The notes below the pieces were generated by a model that saw nothing but the letters and a program-made list of their open reading frames with translations, had not been told where the DNA came from and did not search any database. 64,000 bases of DNA. It comes from Paralithodes platypus (taxonomy: Eukaryota > Arthropoda > Malacostraca > Decapoda > Lithodidae). The stretch covers positions 18,521,441 through 18,585,440 of the forward strand of contig CM064560.1 in assembly GCA_032716605.1 (NCBI GenBank). Reading direction: 5' to 3'. The position numbers were made by a program, and so were the translations under genes. This document shows positions 1 to 10,631 of the stretch, one piece after another; position 1 is the stretch's first letter, and every line of letters begins with the position of its first letter.

Positions 1-282
1 GTTTTGGTGGGATGGAGTGCTTTTCGATGGTGTTTCGACGTCATTAAGTGTTTTTTCCGTTTTCACCAGGCCTAGCCAGCCACTCGTAGTTTTTTCACAT
101 ATGCAAGTGTTTTCATTGTTTATTATAATAAAAATTTATTCATGTGCCATGGATTAGTTGTGATTGGCTGATCCAGGAGCTTCGGACTGGGGGGTCTGAT
201 TATGTTTATCAGACTGCGTTCTGTTTGGTGTGGGTTGCCTTTCCGGCGGTTTTTCTCGATTGCTCCGAGAAAGCCGTTTTGT

Positions 283-382
283 TTACCGAGTTTTAATCAG
301 GTTGGTTAAAATAGGTAAGTTACCCCGGCGAGTTTTTACCGAGTTTTAATCAGGTTGGTTAAAATAGGTAAGTTACCCCGGC
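283..382. repeat. Tandem repeat, 53-bp period, two copies, in DIRS leader
   Basis: Two near-identical units begin at 285 and 338 and share an ACCGAGTTTTAATCAGG core followed by GTTGGTTAAAATAGG. They lie in the untranslated leader of DIRS copy 1. A terminal or promoter-repeat role is possible but cannot be judged from two units. Confidence 0.85.
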
Positions 383-870
383 AATTTGGGTAGCTTGAGG
401 GCTCATCAGAAACTGCGTTTTCTGTGGTCGAGCCTGTGATCAGGCTTCCTGTTTTATTCACGGCGAGGTGGGCTCCACACATTTATCTAGGTGATCATGC
501 TGTTGGATATGGTTTTCTCGGCTTTTCAAAGCCATTGAAACAATGCTGTTGGTTTTGTTTGGTCTTTCCCTCCCGGCGTCCTTTTTACAATGAGGTCTGG
601 GGCAGGTACAATTGGTTTGACATTACATATAAAACCCGGCGGTTGTACCTTCGGGTGGTTATATTACCGGATTTGCAATTCGTGATAATTTGCCAAACAA
701 TTGATTGATACAATAGGGTATCACGGCCTTCAAGACGGCGATCTATGAGGGCTTCTGGGAGAAGCCGGATTAGAAATTAAGATAGGCTTAGACTTTTTAT
801 GGGATAAAAAGTTGCCTGAATCTTACTAGTGTTTCAAGTGTAAAGGGATACTTGAAAGCCTTCCTCTTTA

Positions 871-1034
871 GTAAAGATATGCTTCATCTTTATGAGGATT
901 CAGAAGATGTGCTTAAATCTTTTGGACAGGTAAAGATATGCTGAAATCTTTATACAGATATGCTTCATCTTTATGAGGATTCAGAAGATATGCTTAAATC
1001 TTTTGGACATGTAAAGATATGCTGAAATCTTTAA
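871..1034. repeat. Tandem repeat, 81-bp period, two copies, in DIRS leader
   Basis: Units beginning at 875 and 956 share AGATATGCTTCATC and a downstream GATTCAGAAGAT block. Each unit contains smaller AAAGATATGCT-type sub-repeats. Located between the 53-bp repeat and the gag start of DIRS copy 1; no coding potential. Confidence 0.85.
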
Positions 1035-1239
1035 TATGAAACTAAAGGAAAACGAACAGTAGTGGTGGAGTGCTACGGTTCGTTGACCGGCGGTTTTAAG
1101 GCACATGTTTTGTACCATTTTGGGGTAACCTTATGAGCATTAATTCCTGGAAATTTCTCTTTCCAGGGCGGAGTACCGGCGTTGCACCAGGTGACCAGGT
1201 AGTTCCCGGGGGCGGGGTAGATTTCCCCCAGTCTCTGTC

Positions 1240-1477
1240 ATGGCGGCACTTGAACCTCTCATTGCTTAATGTTCAACACCGTTATGCTCAGGTATCCCTA
1301 TTTTTGCTCACAAGCTCTGTATTAAATGTGTTAAATGCCTAGATCGGTCACGGGGGATATGGGTGACAAAGAATTGCACTATTTGTCACCTCTTAAGTGT
1401 TAAAGTTCTAATTCAGAAAAATAATACTGCGGCGGTGGCTTTACAAGAAGTGAAACAACTTCTCGCTACTTACTCAA
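1240..1477 (+). pseudogene. DIRS gag-like N-terminal segment
   Basis: An ATG at 1240-1242 opens a frame that hits TAA at 1267-1269 and then stays open to the nested LINE at about 1478. The segment encodes a Cys-rich module: LCIKCVKCL followed about 15 residues later by CTICH. This resembles a zinc-binding start of the nucleic-acid-binding gag-like protein that DIRS elements encode. The same frame resumes after the LINE at about 2313. The early stop makes it a pseudogene; the Cys-rich module is seen directly, its role is inferred. Confidence 0.55.
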
Positions 1478-2312
1478 CGAAAGGGAGTGGGCGTTAACTC
1501 AATTCAATGTAGCATCTGTCGATGTTGGGTCCACCATGGGAGTAAGCGCTGTAGTAGAATAACGGGGCCCCTGCCGAAGGATAAGTCAGAAATAGAGAAA
1601 TTTGAGTGCGTAGTGTGCAAAGGCGAGCTTGTGTTAAGTGATGATCCTGTGGCTGTGAATTTTGGAAATGAGTCTTTGGAGCTGGTGAACAAGTTTTGTT
1701 ACCTAGGAGATACCATCTCTGCCGGTGGTGGGGCTGAGGCTGCCACTGTTGCTAGAATTAGGTGTGGCTGGGGGAAGTTCAGAGAATTGATGCCAATCCT
1801 GACCATGAAAAGAATGCCTCTCCCCTGAAGGGAAAGGTGTATGCCTCATGTGTTAGAAGTGCAATGACGTATGCCTCAGAAACATGGGCCGTTAAAGTAG
1901 AGGATGTCAACAGAATGGAGTGTAATGAGATGAGAATGGTGAGATGGTTGTGTGGGGCCAGGCTACAGGATAGAATAACAAATGTTGAGCTGAGGAGACG
2001 TTTAGGTATAAAGAGTATTAGCGAGGTGATGCGTACAAGTAGACTGGGATGGTATGGACATGTGGAGAGAATGGATGAACAAAATTGGGTGAAAAAATGC
2101 AGGTCTGTGATTGTGGAGGGAGCTGCACCAAGGGGTGGACCGAGGAAGACCTGGGATCGGACTATACGCGCCGATCTCAAATCCAAGAACTTGACAAGTG
2201 AAGCAGCCCTTAACAGGGTTGCCTGGAATGCCGCCATTAGGACAAGAGACTGAAACTGCACTTATGTGTGGAACACTCAGTCTTAAAATTTTATGTATGT
2301 ATGTATGTATGT
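1478..2312 (+). pseudogene. 5'-truncated RTE-like LINE fragment nested in DIRS gag
   Basis: The fragment starts inside a PHD-like finger (C-x2-C, WVHHGSKRC, then FECVVC) and continues into the C-terminal domain of a non-LTR reverse transcriptase (KFCYLGDTIS, SETWAVKVEDVNR, WYGHVERMDEQNW, PRKTWD). One frame runs from 1487 to about 1828 and the rest from about 1762 to 2253, so at least one frameshift is present. The element ends with an ATGT tetranucleotide tail (2292-2312), the short tandem tail typical of RTE-type LINEs. Only the last third of the polymerase ORF remains; endonuclease and palm are absent. Related tail scraps occur at 8968, 39660 and 56610. Confidence 0.8.
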
Positions 2313-4730
2313 AGCACATAAAGCATTGCAATGTGATAACCTTGAGCTATGGGAGCTTTTAATTATTAAACATACCCCCCCTCAGTATAAGATACGTGCA
2401 CGTAAGACCTCAGAGACTGGGCGGGGACAAGTTGCCACACCCTCCCCCGGCAAGTCTAAGAGGCCTCGCTCACCGTCACCTTTGGCAACGGAGACGAGGT
2501 CCACATCGAGATCACCACTGAGGCAGCAGGTGACAGATTCGGGCCACTCTGCTTCCCCTTCCAAGAAGAAGAAAAAGGAAGCGAGTGGGGGATCTAAAGA
2601 CAGTACTAGTACTAAGCATAATTCAAGTAAGAGTCATAAATCATCCAAAAGGGATCCTCCGGCGCGAAAGGACTCACGGCGGTCGCCGGAGCCTGGTACC
2701 CCGCTTTCTGCCTCTACCCCCACCAAGTCTAACGTCCAATCTGACAGGTCGGCGGTGGAGTCAGAGAATGTGGTGGAGGATGCCCCGGCGGACATTTCAT
2801 TACCTGATATTCAGGCTTTTTCTACTAGGTCACGTGTGTCAGCCTCAGATTTAGAAGTGTCTTACAGAAACTATAAACCTCTAGGGGGCTCGGGTGAGGG
2901 CTCTCAATCAGAGAGTATTCCTAGCTCGCAAGCGAGTGACAGCCACAGCCAATGAGTATGGCGATACTCACAGTCCTGGCAGGACAGAACACACCCCTTT
3001 GTGACTCAAGTAGTGGCTGACGTCCACCGGGATGCCGATGTACCATCTTCTATCCCAGATTTAACATGGCAGCATGTGGAGGTCCCGGCTTCGGCGGGAT
3101 CTTCCCAGGCCAGACTTAACGGATGAAGAACAACGATCTCTGGTCTCAGAGATGGAGGTTCAAGAGTCCAGTCAACTTCTAGACGACTCTCAGGGTACTG
3201 TCGAATCTCCACGGAGTTCGTCATCGGCTAGGTATGTAACAGCAGAAGAGATTGATGGATTACTATTGAATGCACTTAATAGGTTCTTTGGCTCTGCGCC
3301 GGAAACTCCTACAGTTGGTACGGGAGCTCCCGCGACGTCGACGAATGTGCGACCTCTGGCTACATCCATTGCTTTAGCTAAAATACCTAACCCCCCTCTT
3401 GTGTCAGATCCAAGTTCCAATGTGCCAGGCACAGCAGCTCTCACTACTTCCAATGTGCGAGTCATATCAGACATAACTCCCCCTTGTTTAGACAAGGCGC
3501 CAGTCAAAAAAGGAGCTATGCCTCTTTTATATGGGCCTGATAAGTCATGGGTAGCAATATTATCAACTAAGCCAGAGGCAGCACAAGCTACTATTTCGGG
3601 GGAGCTCCCTGTACCACATGAGTGGGTAATCCAAGGTAATAAGTCTAGAAAACTCAGAGCTTTGGATAGTCAAGGAAATGTTTTGGATGTTCATATTAAG
3701 GCCATTCCAAGTTATTATAACCATGACTTTTTTTGTGTATGCATCAACACCAGCCCTACCACCTGCCTCAGCTTCAAAGCTATTTTCTGACTGGACTAAG
3801 AATGACGGCTTTAACGACGTCAAGGCACTTTCTGCTTTGACGCCGGAGTTGGATATGTTTCCGATCACAGACTCAGCCTCTAATCCAGTTTTGCAGGTGG
3901 GGCAGTTGAGTACGGGACCTTGGGTGGAATGGGAAACAGAGGCTCAAAATTTTGCTACTACTTTCACGTCAAAATCTTCCCACCAAATCCCTCAAGAACA
4001 CCATTCTTGGTTCTCTCTTCCGGTTTGTAGTGCCGGCGGAGTCCCCTCTGCTTTGTTTGATTTCGTGGCTGCCCCTAAAATCAATTTGTGCGAATTAAAA
4101 GATCGTTTTAGCACGCCTTCCCCAGCTCACCTAGACCGCGAGTTTAGGTTAAGAGGAAAAGCGTTTAGACTGTTTTCGCAATATGTTGTTACCCAGCAAG
4201 TAACAAAGTCTCTGTTACGCTCCTCTCAGGCAATAGAAGCCGCGGAAGTCAAGAAAGCCATTGAACTTTCCCGGCGCTTGCTTCTCCAGACTTCCATACA
4301 GTCTTTAGGAGATATTCGGACGGCCTTATAAGAGGCAGTTCGAGCAAGGCAGGATCTGCGGATGTTCTTAGTGAAGAAACTTCCTGACCGTATTGCAAGC
4401 CAAGTAGTTCTAACTCCTTCTTTGATTTCACCAGCAGTTTGGAAGACTGTTTTCAATATGGCACAAGCATTCAAACAAAGTCCCTCTCAACCTAAGAAAC
4501 CTACCTTCACTTTCCCTAAACCCAAACCAGTTTCGAAAGTTCAAGCTAGTGGGTCTAAGCCTTTTCATCAGCCAAAGTCCCCTTCCACCCAGGGTCAGGC
4601 TCAGTTCAGGTATAAACAGGGTAGTTTCTCAGGTAAAGGCCACAAGTTTCACCAACGACCAGGTCAGGGCCCGCCTCCAGCCAAACCCGGCCAGTCGTCC
4701 AAGGGTACACCTCCACCAGCAAAAAAATAA
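2313..4730 (+). pseudogene. DIRS gag-like protein, main part, frameshifted
   Basis: After the nested LINE the gag frame continues as a Lys/Ser/Pro-rich low-complexity stretch to a TGA at 2953-2955. It is then carried by two other frames (3074-3790 and about 3720-4331). These contain a conserved-looking block (PVPHEWVIQG, WTKNDGF, REFRLRGKAFRLFSQY), a TGA/TAA-type break near 4331, and a basic Gln/Pro/Lys-rich tail ending at 4730. Long Ser-rich gag with a basic tail followed by RT fits DIRS elements; the family has no strong fixed motif, so assignment rests on position. At least three frame breaks. Confidence 0.65.
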
Positions 4731-4735
4731 GGTCT

Positions 4736-6650
4736 CTCTCACTCCCGGGGCCATTCAAAGGCGTGTTGGAAACGAGGGTAGTCCAGCCGGCGAACCCCAG
4801 TCTGCTAACTGGGTCCTTCCGGGCGTGTCATCAGGCATGGCCATTACGAACATGGGCGAGGACTGTGGTACGCAAAAGGCATCACTTGGCAGTGGCTCCG
4901 GCGACCTCGCTTACGTCAGCCGACAACGGCCAATCATGTTTCTTTAGAGGTGGAGTCACTAGTTCAGGAGATGATTACCAAGAGTGTCATTATCCCCGTC
5001 CCCCCGACTTACCCGGTGTTTACGTCCAAACTCTTTCTAGTACCAAAAAGGGACAGTATTCAAATGAGACCGGTCGTAGACCTGTCTTATTTGAATCTCC
5101 ACATTCACAATGTGTCCTTCAGGATGCTGACAGTGAATCAAATCAGGCTAACACTTCCGCCGGGAGGGTGGATGTGTTCATTAGACCTGACAGACGCGTA
5201 TTGGCATGTCCCGGTAAACAGGAGATTTCAAAAATTTCTGGCGTTACGAATAATGCATCAGAATTATGTCTTTCAAAGGATGCCGTTTGGGTTGAACCTA
5301 GCGCCACGCATCTTCACAAAATTAGTCTGGCAAGCCCTGATGCCCATTTTAAAACAAGGGATCAGGATCTTGTGGTATCTGGACGACTGGCTGGTGGTGG
5401 CAGAGACAGAAAAGTTATGCAACACTCATGTCAACATTACGTTAAACCATGTCAAATCTCTAGGATTCAAGGTCAACTTGGTAAAGTCAAACCTTGTTCC
5501 CTCACGAGTAATTCAGTGGATAGGGCTGGTCTGGGACACAGCATCTCTCACTCGAGTCAGAGTGTGGACAATCGAAACAGATTTCGCAATTTTTTTTTAT
5601 ATTTCTCCACAGTCTGACTACGACACAGAGACTCTGGGAATCTCTAGTCGGTTCTCTCAACTGGGTTCAACTAACTGTGAAGTTGGGCCGGTTGAAAGTC
5701 AAACGTTTAATCTTGGAGGGCAACAGATATTTCCCACTCTTACCGGCGGGAAAATTATGGCCTATCCCAACATTAATACACAGCTTACTAGCGGTCTGGG
5801 CGAAGAGGGAAATGTTGCACTCAGTTATGTCATGGACCTCTCCTCCGCCGACGGTATGGGTGGACACGGATGCGTCAGGGACGATAGGTTGGGGCTTTCA
5901 GTCAAACCTCGGGCATCAGGGTCAAGGGCTGGTCCCCTTCAGAAACCTCTCACATAAATGTAAAAGAGTTACTAGTCCCCTTGTATTTCCTTCAGGTTCA
6001 CGGCTCTACTTTACGGGGAAAGTCGGTGGCCTTCAGGATGGACAATCTAAATGCAGTTCACTGCATTCAGAAACAAGGGTCAACGAGGTCTCGGAAGTTG
6101 CTAGACGTGTCAGAAAAAGATTTTTGTGCTAGTCAACAAGCTGCACATTCATCTTCATGCATCATATCTCCCAGGCGTAGCAAACGTTTGGGCAGACGCG
6201 CTGTCTCGGAGACAGAGCACAACAGTAGAGTGGGCACTCAAGCAAAACATTTTCGATCTAATGATTGCAGAGCCTTACCGTCCACAAGTGGATCTGTTTG
6301 CGTCAGAGGAGAATCACAAACTCCCTCGGTACCTCACACGCCGGACATTAACGCCGGCGGGGGGGCCCGACGCATTGGTGACGGATTGGAACAGGTGGAG
6401 TTCCATTTATCTGTTTCCGCCACCAGACGCTTCTCTAATGTGCCACGTAGTCAACAAACTACAGGATTATCGAGGCGTAGTCGCGTTAATCGCGCCCCTG
6501 TGGCCGGCGCAGTTGTGGTACCAGCAATTGAGAATGTGGTGCCCGAACCCAGTGTCGCTCCCGGTCGGGTATTTCCACTTAGACACGATTGGCAACCTAA
6601 AGACCTCGCTGACTTTTGCATTGTGGACATTCAGGAGGCCAAGTGGCTAA
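4736..6650 (+). pseudogene. DIRS reverse transcriptase / RNase H
   Basis: The polymerase frame (about 4880-5590) shows RPVVDLSYLN, the motif A block LDLTDAYWHVPV (catalytic Asp at 5184), MPFGLNLAPRIF, and YLDDWLVV (5376-5387), so both catalytic motifs are intact. A nine-T run at 5590-5598 shifts the frame; the next frame carries the RNase H start (VWVDTDASGTIGWGF). Two more shifts near 5940 and 6120 lead through MDNLNAVHCIQKQGS and SYLPGVANVWADALSRR to the RNase H end. The role would be copying element RNA and removing it. Catalytic residues persist but the reading frame is lost, which suggests either recent decay or indel errors in homopolymers. Confidence 0.85.
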
Positions 6651-7596
6651 CGCCGTATGGTAGAAACGTGACAGATAAATTTATGAATCAGTACACACAA
6701 TCTACCAAGAGGCAATATCAATCTCATTGGCAGTCCTTTACTTCTTGGATAGTTAGAACAGAGCAGACAGTACCTTTGGTGGCATTAGTTTTTCATTATT
6801 TAAACTATTTGTTTCAACAGAAACGTCTATCTGTAGTGACTCTAAAAAATCACTTAACAGCTATCAGGGTGCCATTCTTTGGCCTTACAGGTCTAACCAT
6901 ACCACAAGCAGAAGAAACAGGTTTCATGAGAGCATGCTTCAAACTCCGCCCACCTCCCCGTCAGCTCATGCCTACCTGGTCTCTTGACAAAGCGTTATCT
7001 TTGCTTCATTCCTGTCTGTATCAGAATACGGCAGATTTTGAATTGCTATTAAAAAAGGCTGTGTTCCTTATGGCTTTGGCAACTGGTAACAATGAGCAAC
7101 ACCCCTAATTGCATAAGGTTTGGTAGACTAAATGATTGCATTCATATTGCTCCTTCCCCAGGGTTCATCGCCAAGAATGAACACAGTGAACATGTTTTCT
7201 CAGAGTTCACGGTGCCGGCATTGAAACGGGGTAAAGTGCACCATAATTTGTGTCCTGTACAAGCTTTAACCAAATATATGAGAGTAGCACCAGCAAGGTG
7301 CTTTATGGGTATCGAGTAAAGGTAAAAGATTAATGAAACGTAAAATGGCTTCTCTGCTAGTAGAAGTCATTAAAGAGAGTAATCCCGGCGTAGTGGGTAG
7401 GGCCCACGATTTACGCAAATGGGCAGTATCTTTACGTTTTCTAAAGAATTTTTCTGTTGAAGACATAGCTACTACTCAACTATGGGCTTCAAATCATACT
7501 TTTTTTGACTCGATACCTGTCGGTAGCACTAGACAAACCATCAATGCCATGTATAGCGTTACGGCAAAGGGTCTAGATGGGTCTCTAAGTCACTAA
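6560..7596 (+). pseudogene. DIRS tyrosine recombinase (integrase role)
   Basis: The N-terminal DNA-binding part (TQSTKRQYQSHWQSF, then TLKNHLTAIR) is open to 7108. At about 7095 a frame break falls on the catalytic box I (MALATGN and then a shifted frame), removing the expected Arg context. Box II is intact: His at 7405-7407 and Arg at 7414-7416 in HDLRKW. The expected C-terminal nucleophile context reads correctly (RYL, Tyr codon 7514-7516) only in the +1 frame after a seven-T run (7500-7506), so the continuous frame bypasses the tyrosine. Stop at 7594-7596. DIRS elements use this recombinase to insert circular cDNA. Confidence 0.8.
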
Positions 7597-8228
7597 TTGT
7601 TTAGGTTAAGAAAGAGGGGGGGGGGGGGTGCAGTCAGTGAAACATAAGACACCCTAGACCCCGCCGGAGGATATGTACAGAGTATACGAGCTGTGATACA
7701 ATGTATAAGTGTTGTGATTAAAATTTCTCTGTAGTAATGCCTACGGGAAATGTTGTTGAGGTACAGTAGTACAACAATGGTTTCTTTCAGTGGGATACAC
7801 TGTTGAAGCAATTTAATTTTAAGAGTTCTCGGTAGTTGCAACTACGAGTAGCATTTTAGTAAGTACATCTGCGATAGTACAAGAATTTATTCTATTTTTG
7901 TGTCTAATTTTAAGGAATATACACATTAGAATAATGAGGTTTATATGTGCAAATGTAAACATAAAAGTTATATTTTTCACCACTTACTTTAAGTGGGGTG
8001 CCTTTAACTTTCAGATCTGTGAACAGATTCTCATAGTTACCTTTTTTCCTCAAGCAGGCTTCTTTAAGCACGCCCCTGCTTGTACCCCTTTTTATATGTT
8101 GTATAAAGTTTATACATAAATATATAGTTTTTACAAAGTAAGAATACTATATGGTTGTTTGATTATCTGCCTATTCTATTTGCAATGGTTATGATATGAT
8201 TACGAATGTCCCCCTCCAGTCTTAGATA
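7597..8228. other. Non-coding stretch, probable DIRS 3' region then unassigned
   Basis: Contains a G-run (7616-7628) and AT-rich sequence without a credible reading frame. The first part is likely the DIRS 3' untranslated region. I see no clear inverted terminal or internal complementary repeat that would mark the element end. Confidence 0.4.
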
Positions 8229-8341
8229 TCAGGCATAATCGTCAATGATGGAGGAGCCACTAATAAATTATAGGTTTGACTCCTGCAAGGAGATAAAGAA
8301 AACCTAATATTTAGTAGTGGCCCCGTAATCATTGACGACTG
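8229..8341. repeat. Imperfect palindrome / foldback repeat
   Basis: The left end (ATCGTCAATGAT near 8234) is complementary to the right end (AATCATTGACGA near 8326), and the inner halves also pair around a centre near 8285. The right half (GGTTTGACTCCTGCAAGG through TAGTAGTGGCCCCG) recurs in inverse orientation at 8670-8778. Likely remains of a foldback or MITE-like element. Confidence 0.7.
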
Positions 8342-8669
8342 GGGCCCTCCCGACCATCCCCTTCCCATTCGTTTATGTATTAAGGATTTTGGTATACTTG
8401 ATATATCAGTGAAGGTGATTAGATGCGCTATCCAGCGTCTGGTCCAAGAATCCACAAAAGTACATCCACGGAATATGGAAAGCTTATGAATAGTTATTCT
8501 TATTTTAATTTAATTTTTTATTTGTTACAAAGTTTTTTCGTAGTGAGAACCCAATCATAAAGACGAACCATGAGTGATTTAGCGTGTGCTTATGATGAAG
8601 GTTCCTCTGAGCTCTGCGGCGGTAGTTTCAAACTGCGCTTATGGGCGTTTGAAGAGGTAGCCTTATGTA

Positions 8670-8778
8670 ATAGGCATAATCGTCAATGATTACGGGGCCA
8701 CTACTAAATTAAAATGTAAAACTTGCAAACTAAACAAATATTAGGTTTTCTTTATCTCCTTGCAGGAGTCAAACCTAT
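8670..8778. repeat. Inverted half-copy of the 8229-8341 foldback
   Basis: AATCGTCAATGATTACGGGG through TATCTCCTTGCAGGAG is the reverse complement of the right half of the upstream palindrome, with a short extra AATGTAAAACTTGCAAAC insert. That insert resembles the outer end of the inverted duplication at 45517-46898. The stretch between the two copies (8342-8669) shows nothing recognisable. Confidence 0.65.
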
Positions 8779-9188
8779 ACTTGTTACTGCCTTAAAGTAG
8801 CACGGTTAAGGCTTTTGTGGTGTGGATTCACCATGTGCAAGTGCTTCAAGAGGACTTTGTTGAATTTTTTTGAGACACTGTTAGCAGTATACCAACGTCA
8901 GTCACTGTGATGACACAATGGGGCTGTGTAGTGGCAAGTCTTTATTGTACTGTACTACAGTAAAGAGACTAAAACTACGCTCTGTGGATGAAGCGGTCTT
9001 TAAACTTATACGGTGCGTATGTAATATGGACATTTAAAAAAAAAAAAATCAGTATCTCTGCACTTCTATAACAGAATCTCCAATTGTGTTCCATCCCTCT
9101 ACTATACAGTACAGTTCATCTCTTTACTGTCAATAAACATCAAATGCATCTAACCCATTCCATTACTGATAATGTCTTATTGTTTCAG
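8779..9188. other. Intronic sequence upstream of first visible Vha14 exon
   Basis: Holds a diverged repeat (8850-8985) that resembles 15420-15570, and a short RTE-like LINE tail scrap (about 8968-9020, GCGGTCTTTAAACTTAT). It ends with a pyrimidine-rich acceptor, TTGTTTCAG at 9180-9188. No coding exon for the Vha14 N-terminus was found here. Confidence 0.5.
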
Positions 9189-9270
9189 GACACTTGTGTT
9201 GGCTTCCTATTGGGAGGAATTGGTGAAGTCAACAAGAAACGTGAACCCAACTTCATGGTGGTTGACAAAA
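9189..9270 (+). CDS. Vha14: V-type H+-ATPase subunit F, internal exon (first visible)
   Basis: Encodes [16 protein letters not shown] and then [10 protein letters not shown], the highly conserved N-terminal core of the V1-sector subunit F. This subunit sits in the central stalk with subunit D and couples ATP hydrolysis in the cytosolic V1 head to rotation of the membrane V0 ring. The acceptor is TTTCAG and the donor is A|GTTAGT; the exon leaves one base (phase 1), which joins the exon at 41191 to make an Asn codon. The family normally begins with about 17 more residues ending in GDE; that exon, with the start codon, is not visible in the window. The next intron, of about 32 kb, is packed with transposons. 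Confidence 0.95.
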
Positions 9271-9796
9271 GTTAGTACCGCTAACCTAGTTATATTTAAC
9301 AAGTATTACATTCATATTTTGTTGCAGCTTTCCACAACACTGTTATTTAAAAAAATATATAATTATTACTGGTACTGTACTTTGTTACCTTCCTGTTGGT
9401 AAGCGGGCCTTCACATTTAGTGGAGGAAATGTTTTTTATTCAATTCAAAATTCAATTAAAAAAGTGTATTGTCATGAAAATTACAAAATTTGATACATAC
9501 TGTATATATTTTACATCACATCAGTCAATTTTCATGACAATGAGGGCTGATACAATAGTATATTTGCCCTCATTATCATATTCCCAAATAATATACTGTG
9601 TATAAATGCAGTGTTATTAATGTGAACAAACACGAAACTAGCAAGATGTATTATAAATGAATTACAACGCAATAATATTCCATTCCGTAATATGCCTTAT
9701 CTAATAATACACTTCACACATCATCACAGGTATTAGTTACAATACTTTAAATGTTACCTCAAACCCACCAGTATAATATTTTACACATTCGCAGGC

Positions 9797-10218
9797 ATGC
9801 ACACACATACACTTCACTCATCTCGTACCTTGGATCCTCCCCATCCTTATCTACAAGTTTCTGGCGAGCAAATTGAGAATGTGGATACTCTGCGTTTGTT
9901 AGGAGTTACTCTTGATCCCAAACTTACTTTTGAAAAGCACATTCGTTCTTTCTCCTCTTCCATTTCCCCCAAAATTGGTCTGCTTCGCAAGGTTTATAAA
10001 ACATTTGCTTGTGACGCCACAGATATCAAGTCTTTTTATGCTTTTATTTTGCCACATTTCGAGTACTGCTCACCTGTCTGGTTGTCAGCAGCTGACTGCC
10101 ATCTCAAGTTGCTTGACAGGTCGCTAAATTCCATCATTTTTATTCTACCTCATTTGTCTCTTGATCTGTGTCATCGACGTAAAGTTGGTGCCCTTAGTCT
10201 TTTATTTAAAGTGTTTAA
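9797..10218 (+). pseudogene. Jockey/CR1-group LINE reverse transcriptase C-terminus, part 1
   Basis: Encodes LRLLGVTLDPKLTFEKHI, then LPHFEYCSPVWLSAADCHL and KVGALSLLFKVF, the thumb and C-terminal region of a non-LTR reverse transcriptase. The open frame starts in the polymerase interior; endonuclease and catalytic palm are missing, so the copy is 5'-truncated. It is cut at the TTAA 10215-10218 by piggyBac copy 1 and resumes at 14815: one TTAA copy plus the right flank restores the frame across FKVFNNPQHPLHG. Confidence 0.85.
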
Positions 10219-10631
10219 CCCTCCAGCCCCGGGGGCTATAGCTTGTGACTGTGCTGTGGTACCGGGTGTTTTGACGATCTTTGGTCTATGTTAACTCCTC
10301 TGTAATTCAATGAATATGGCATGTAATGTTATGAATAAAAAAGAATAATGTTCCACAAACCTTGCTCTGTCGAATGGTGTTGAGTAGAGGTCTCTAGCCC
10401 CTCTGGTTGCATAATGGTGAGCGCGGGAAGACGAGTGCTTTTCGGCGGCAAATTCTTCCCGCGTTCGGACGCGTCGCCCCGGCCACGGCTACGACGCACC
10501 TAGCCGCTTGTCGCGCCAAAGTATTTATCTCCCTTAGACGATTTTCGTGTTTGATATTGAGAATGTGATGTTTATTTGATATTTTTATAGTTATTTTGAG
10601 GCCAATTATATAAAGTATGTTTATTAGGGTA

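Larger units (their letters stand above)
1..7600 (+). mobile_element. DIRS-like tyrosine-recombinase retrotransposon (copy 1), degenerate
   Basis: The order is a long leader, a Ser/Pro-rich gag-like region (1240-4730), reverse transcriptase plus RNase H (about 4736-6650) and a C-terminal tyrosine recombinase (about 6560-7596). This gag/RT-RH/YR order with YR in place of a DDE integrase defines DIRS elements, which integrate through circular DNA intermediates without target-site duplication. The copy is dead: it has several frameshifts, at least two nonsense codons, and a LINE nested in gag. I could not find the terminal repeats, so the left end may lie outside the window and the right end is placed just after the YR stop. 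Confidence 0.8.

Noticed and set aside
1..7600. Retrovirus or Gypsy-type LTR element
   Set aside because: No protease or DDE integrase, no LTRs seen; the tyrosine-recombinase H-x-x-R motif points to DIRS.
8342..9188. First Vha14 exon with the start codon
   Set aside because: No sequence matching the conserved N-terminus ending in GDE with a donor site was found here.
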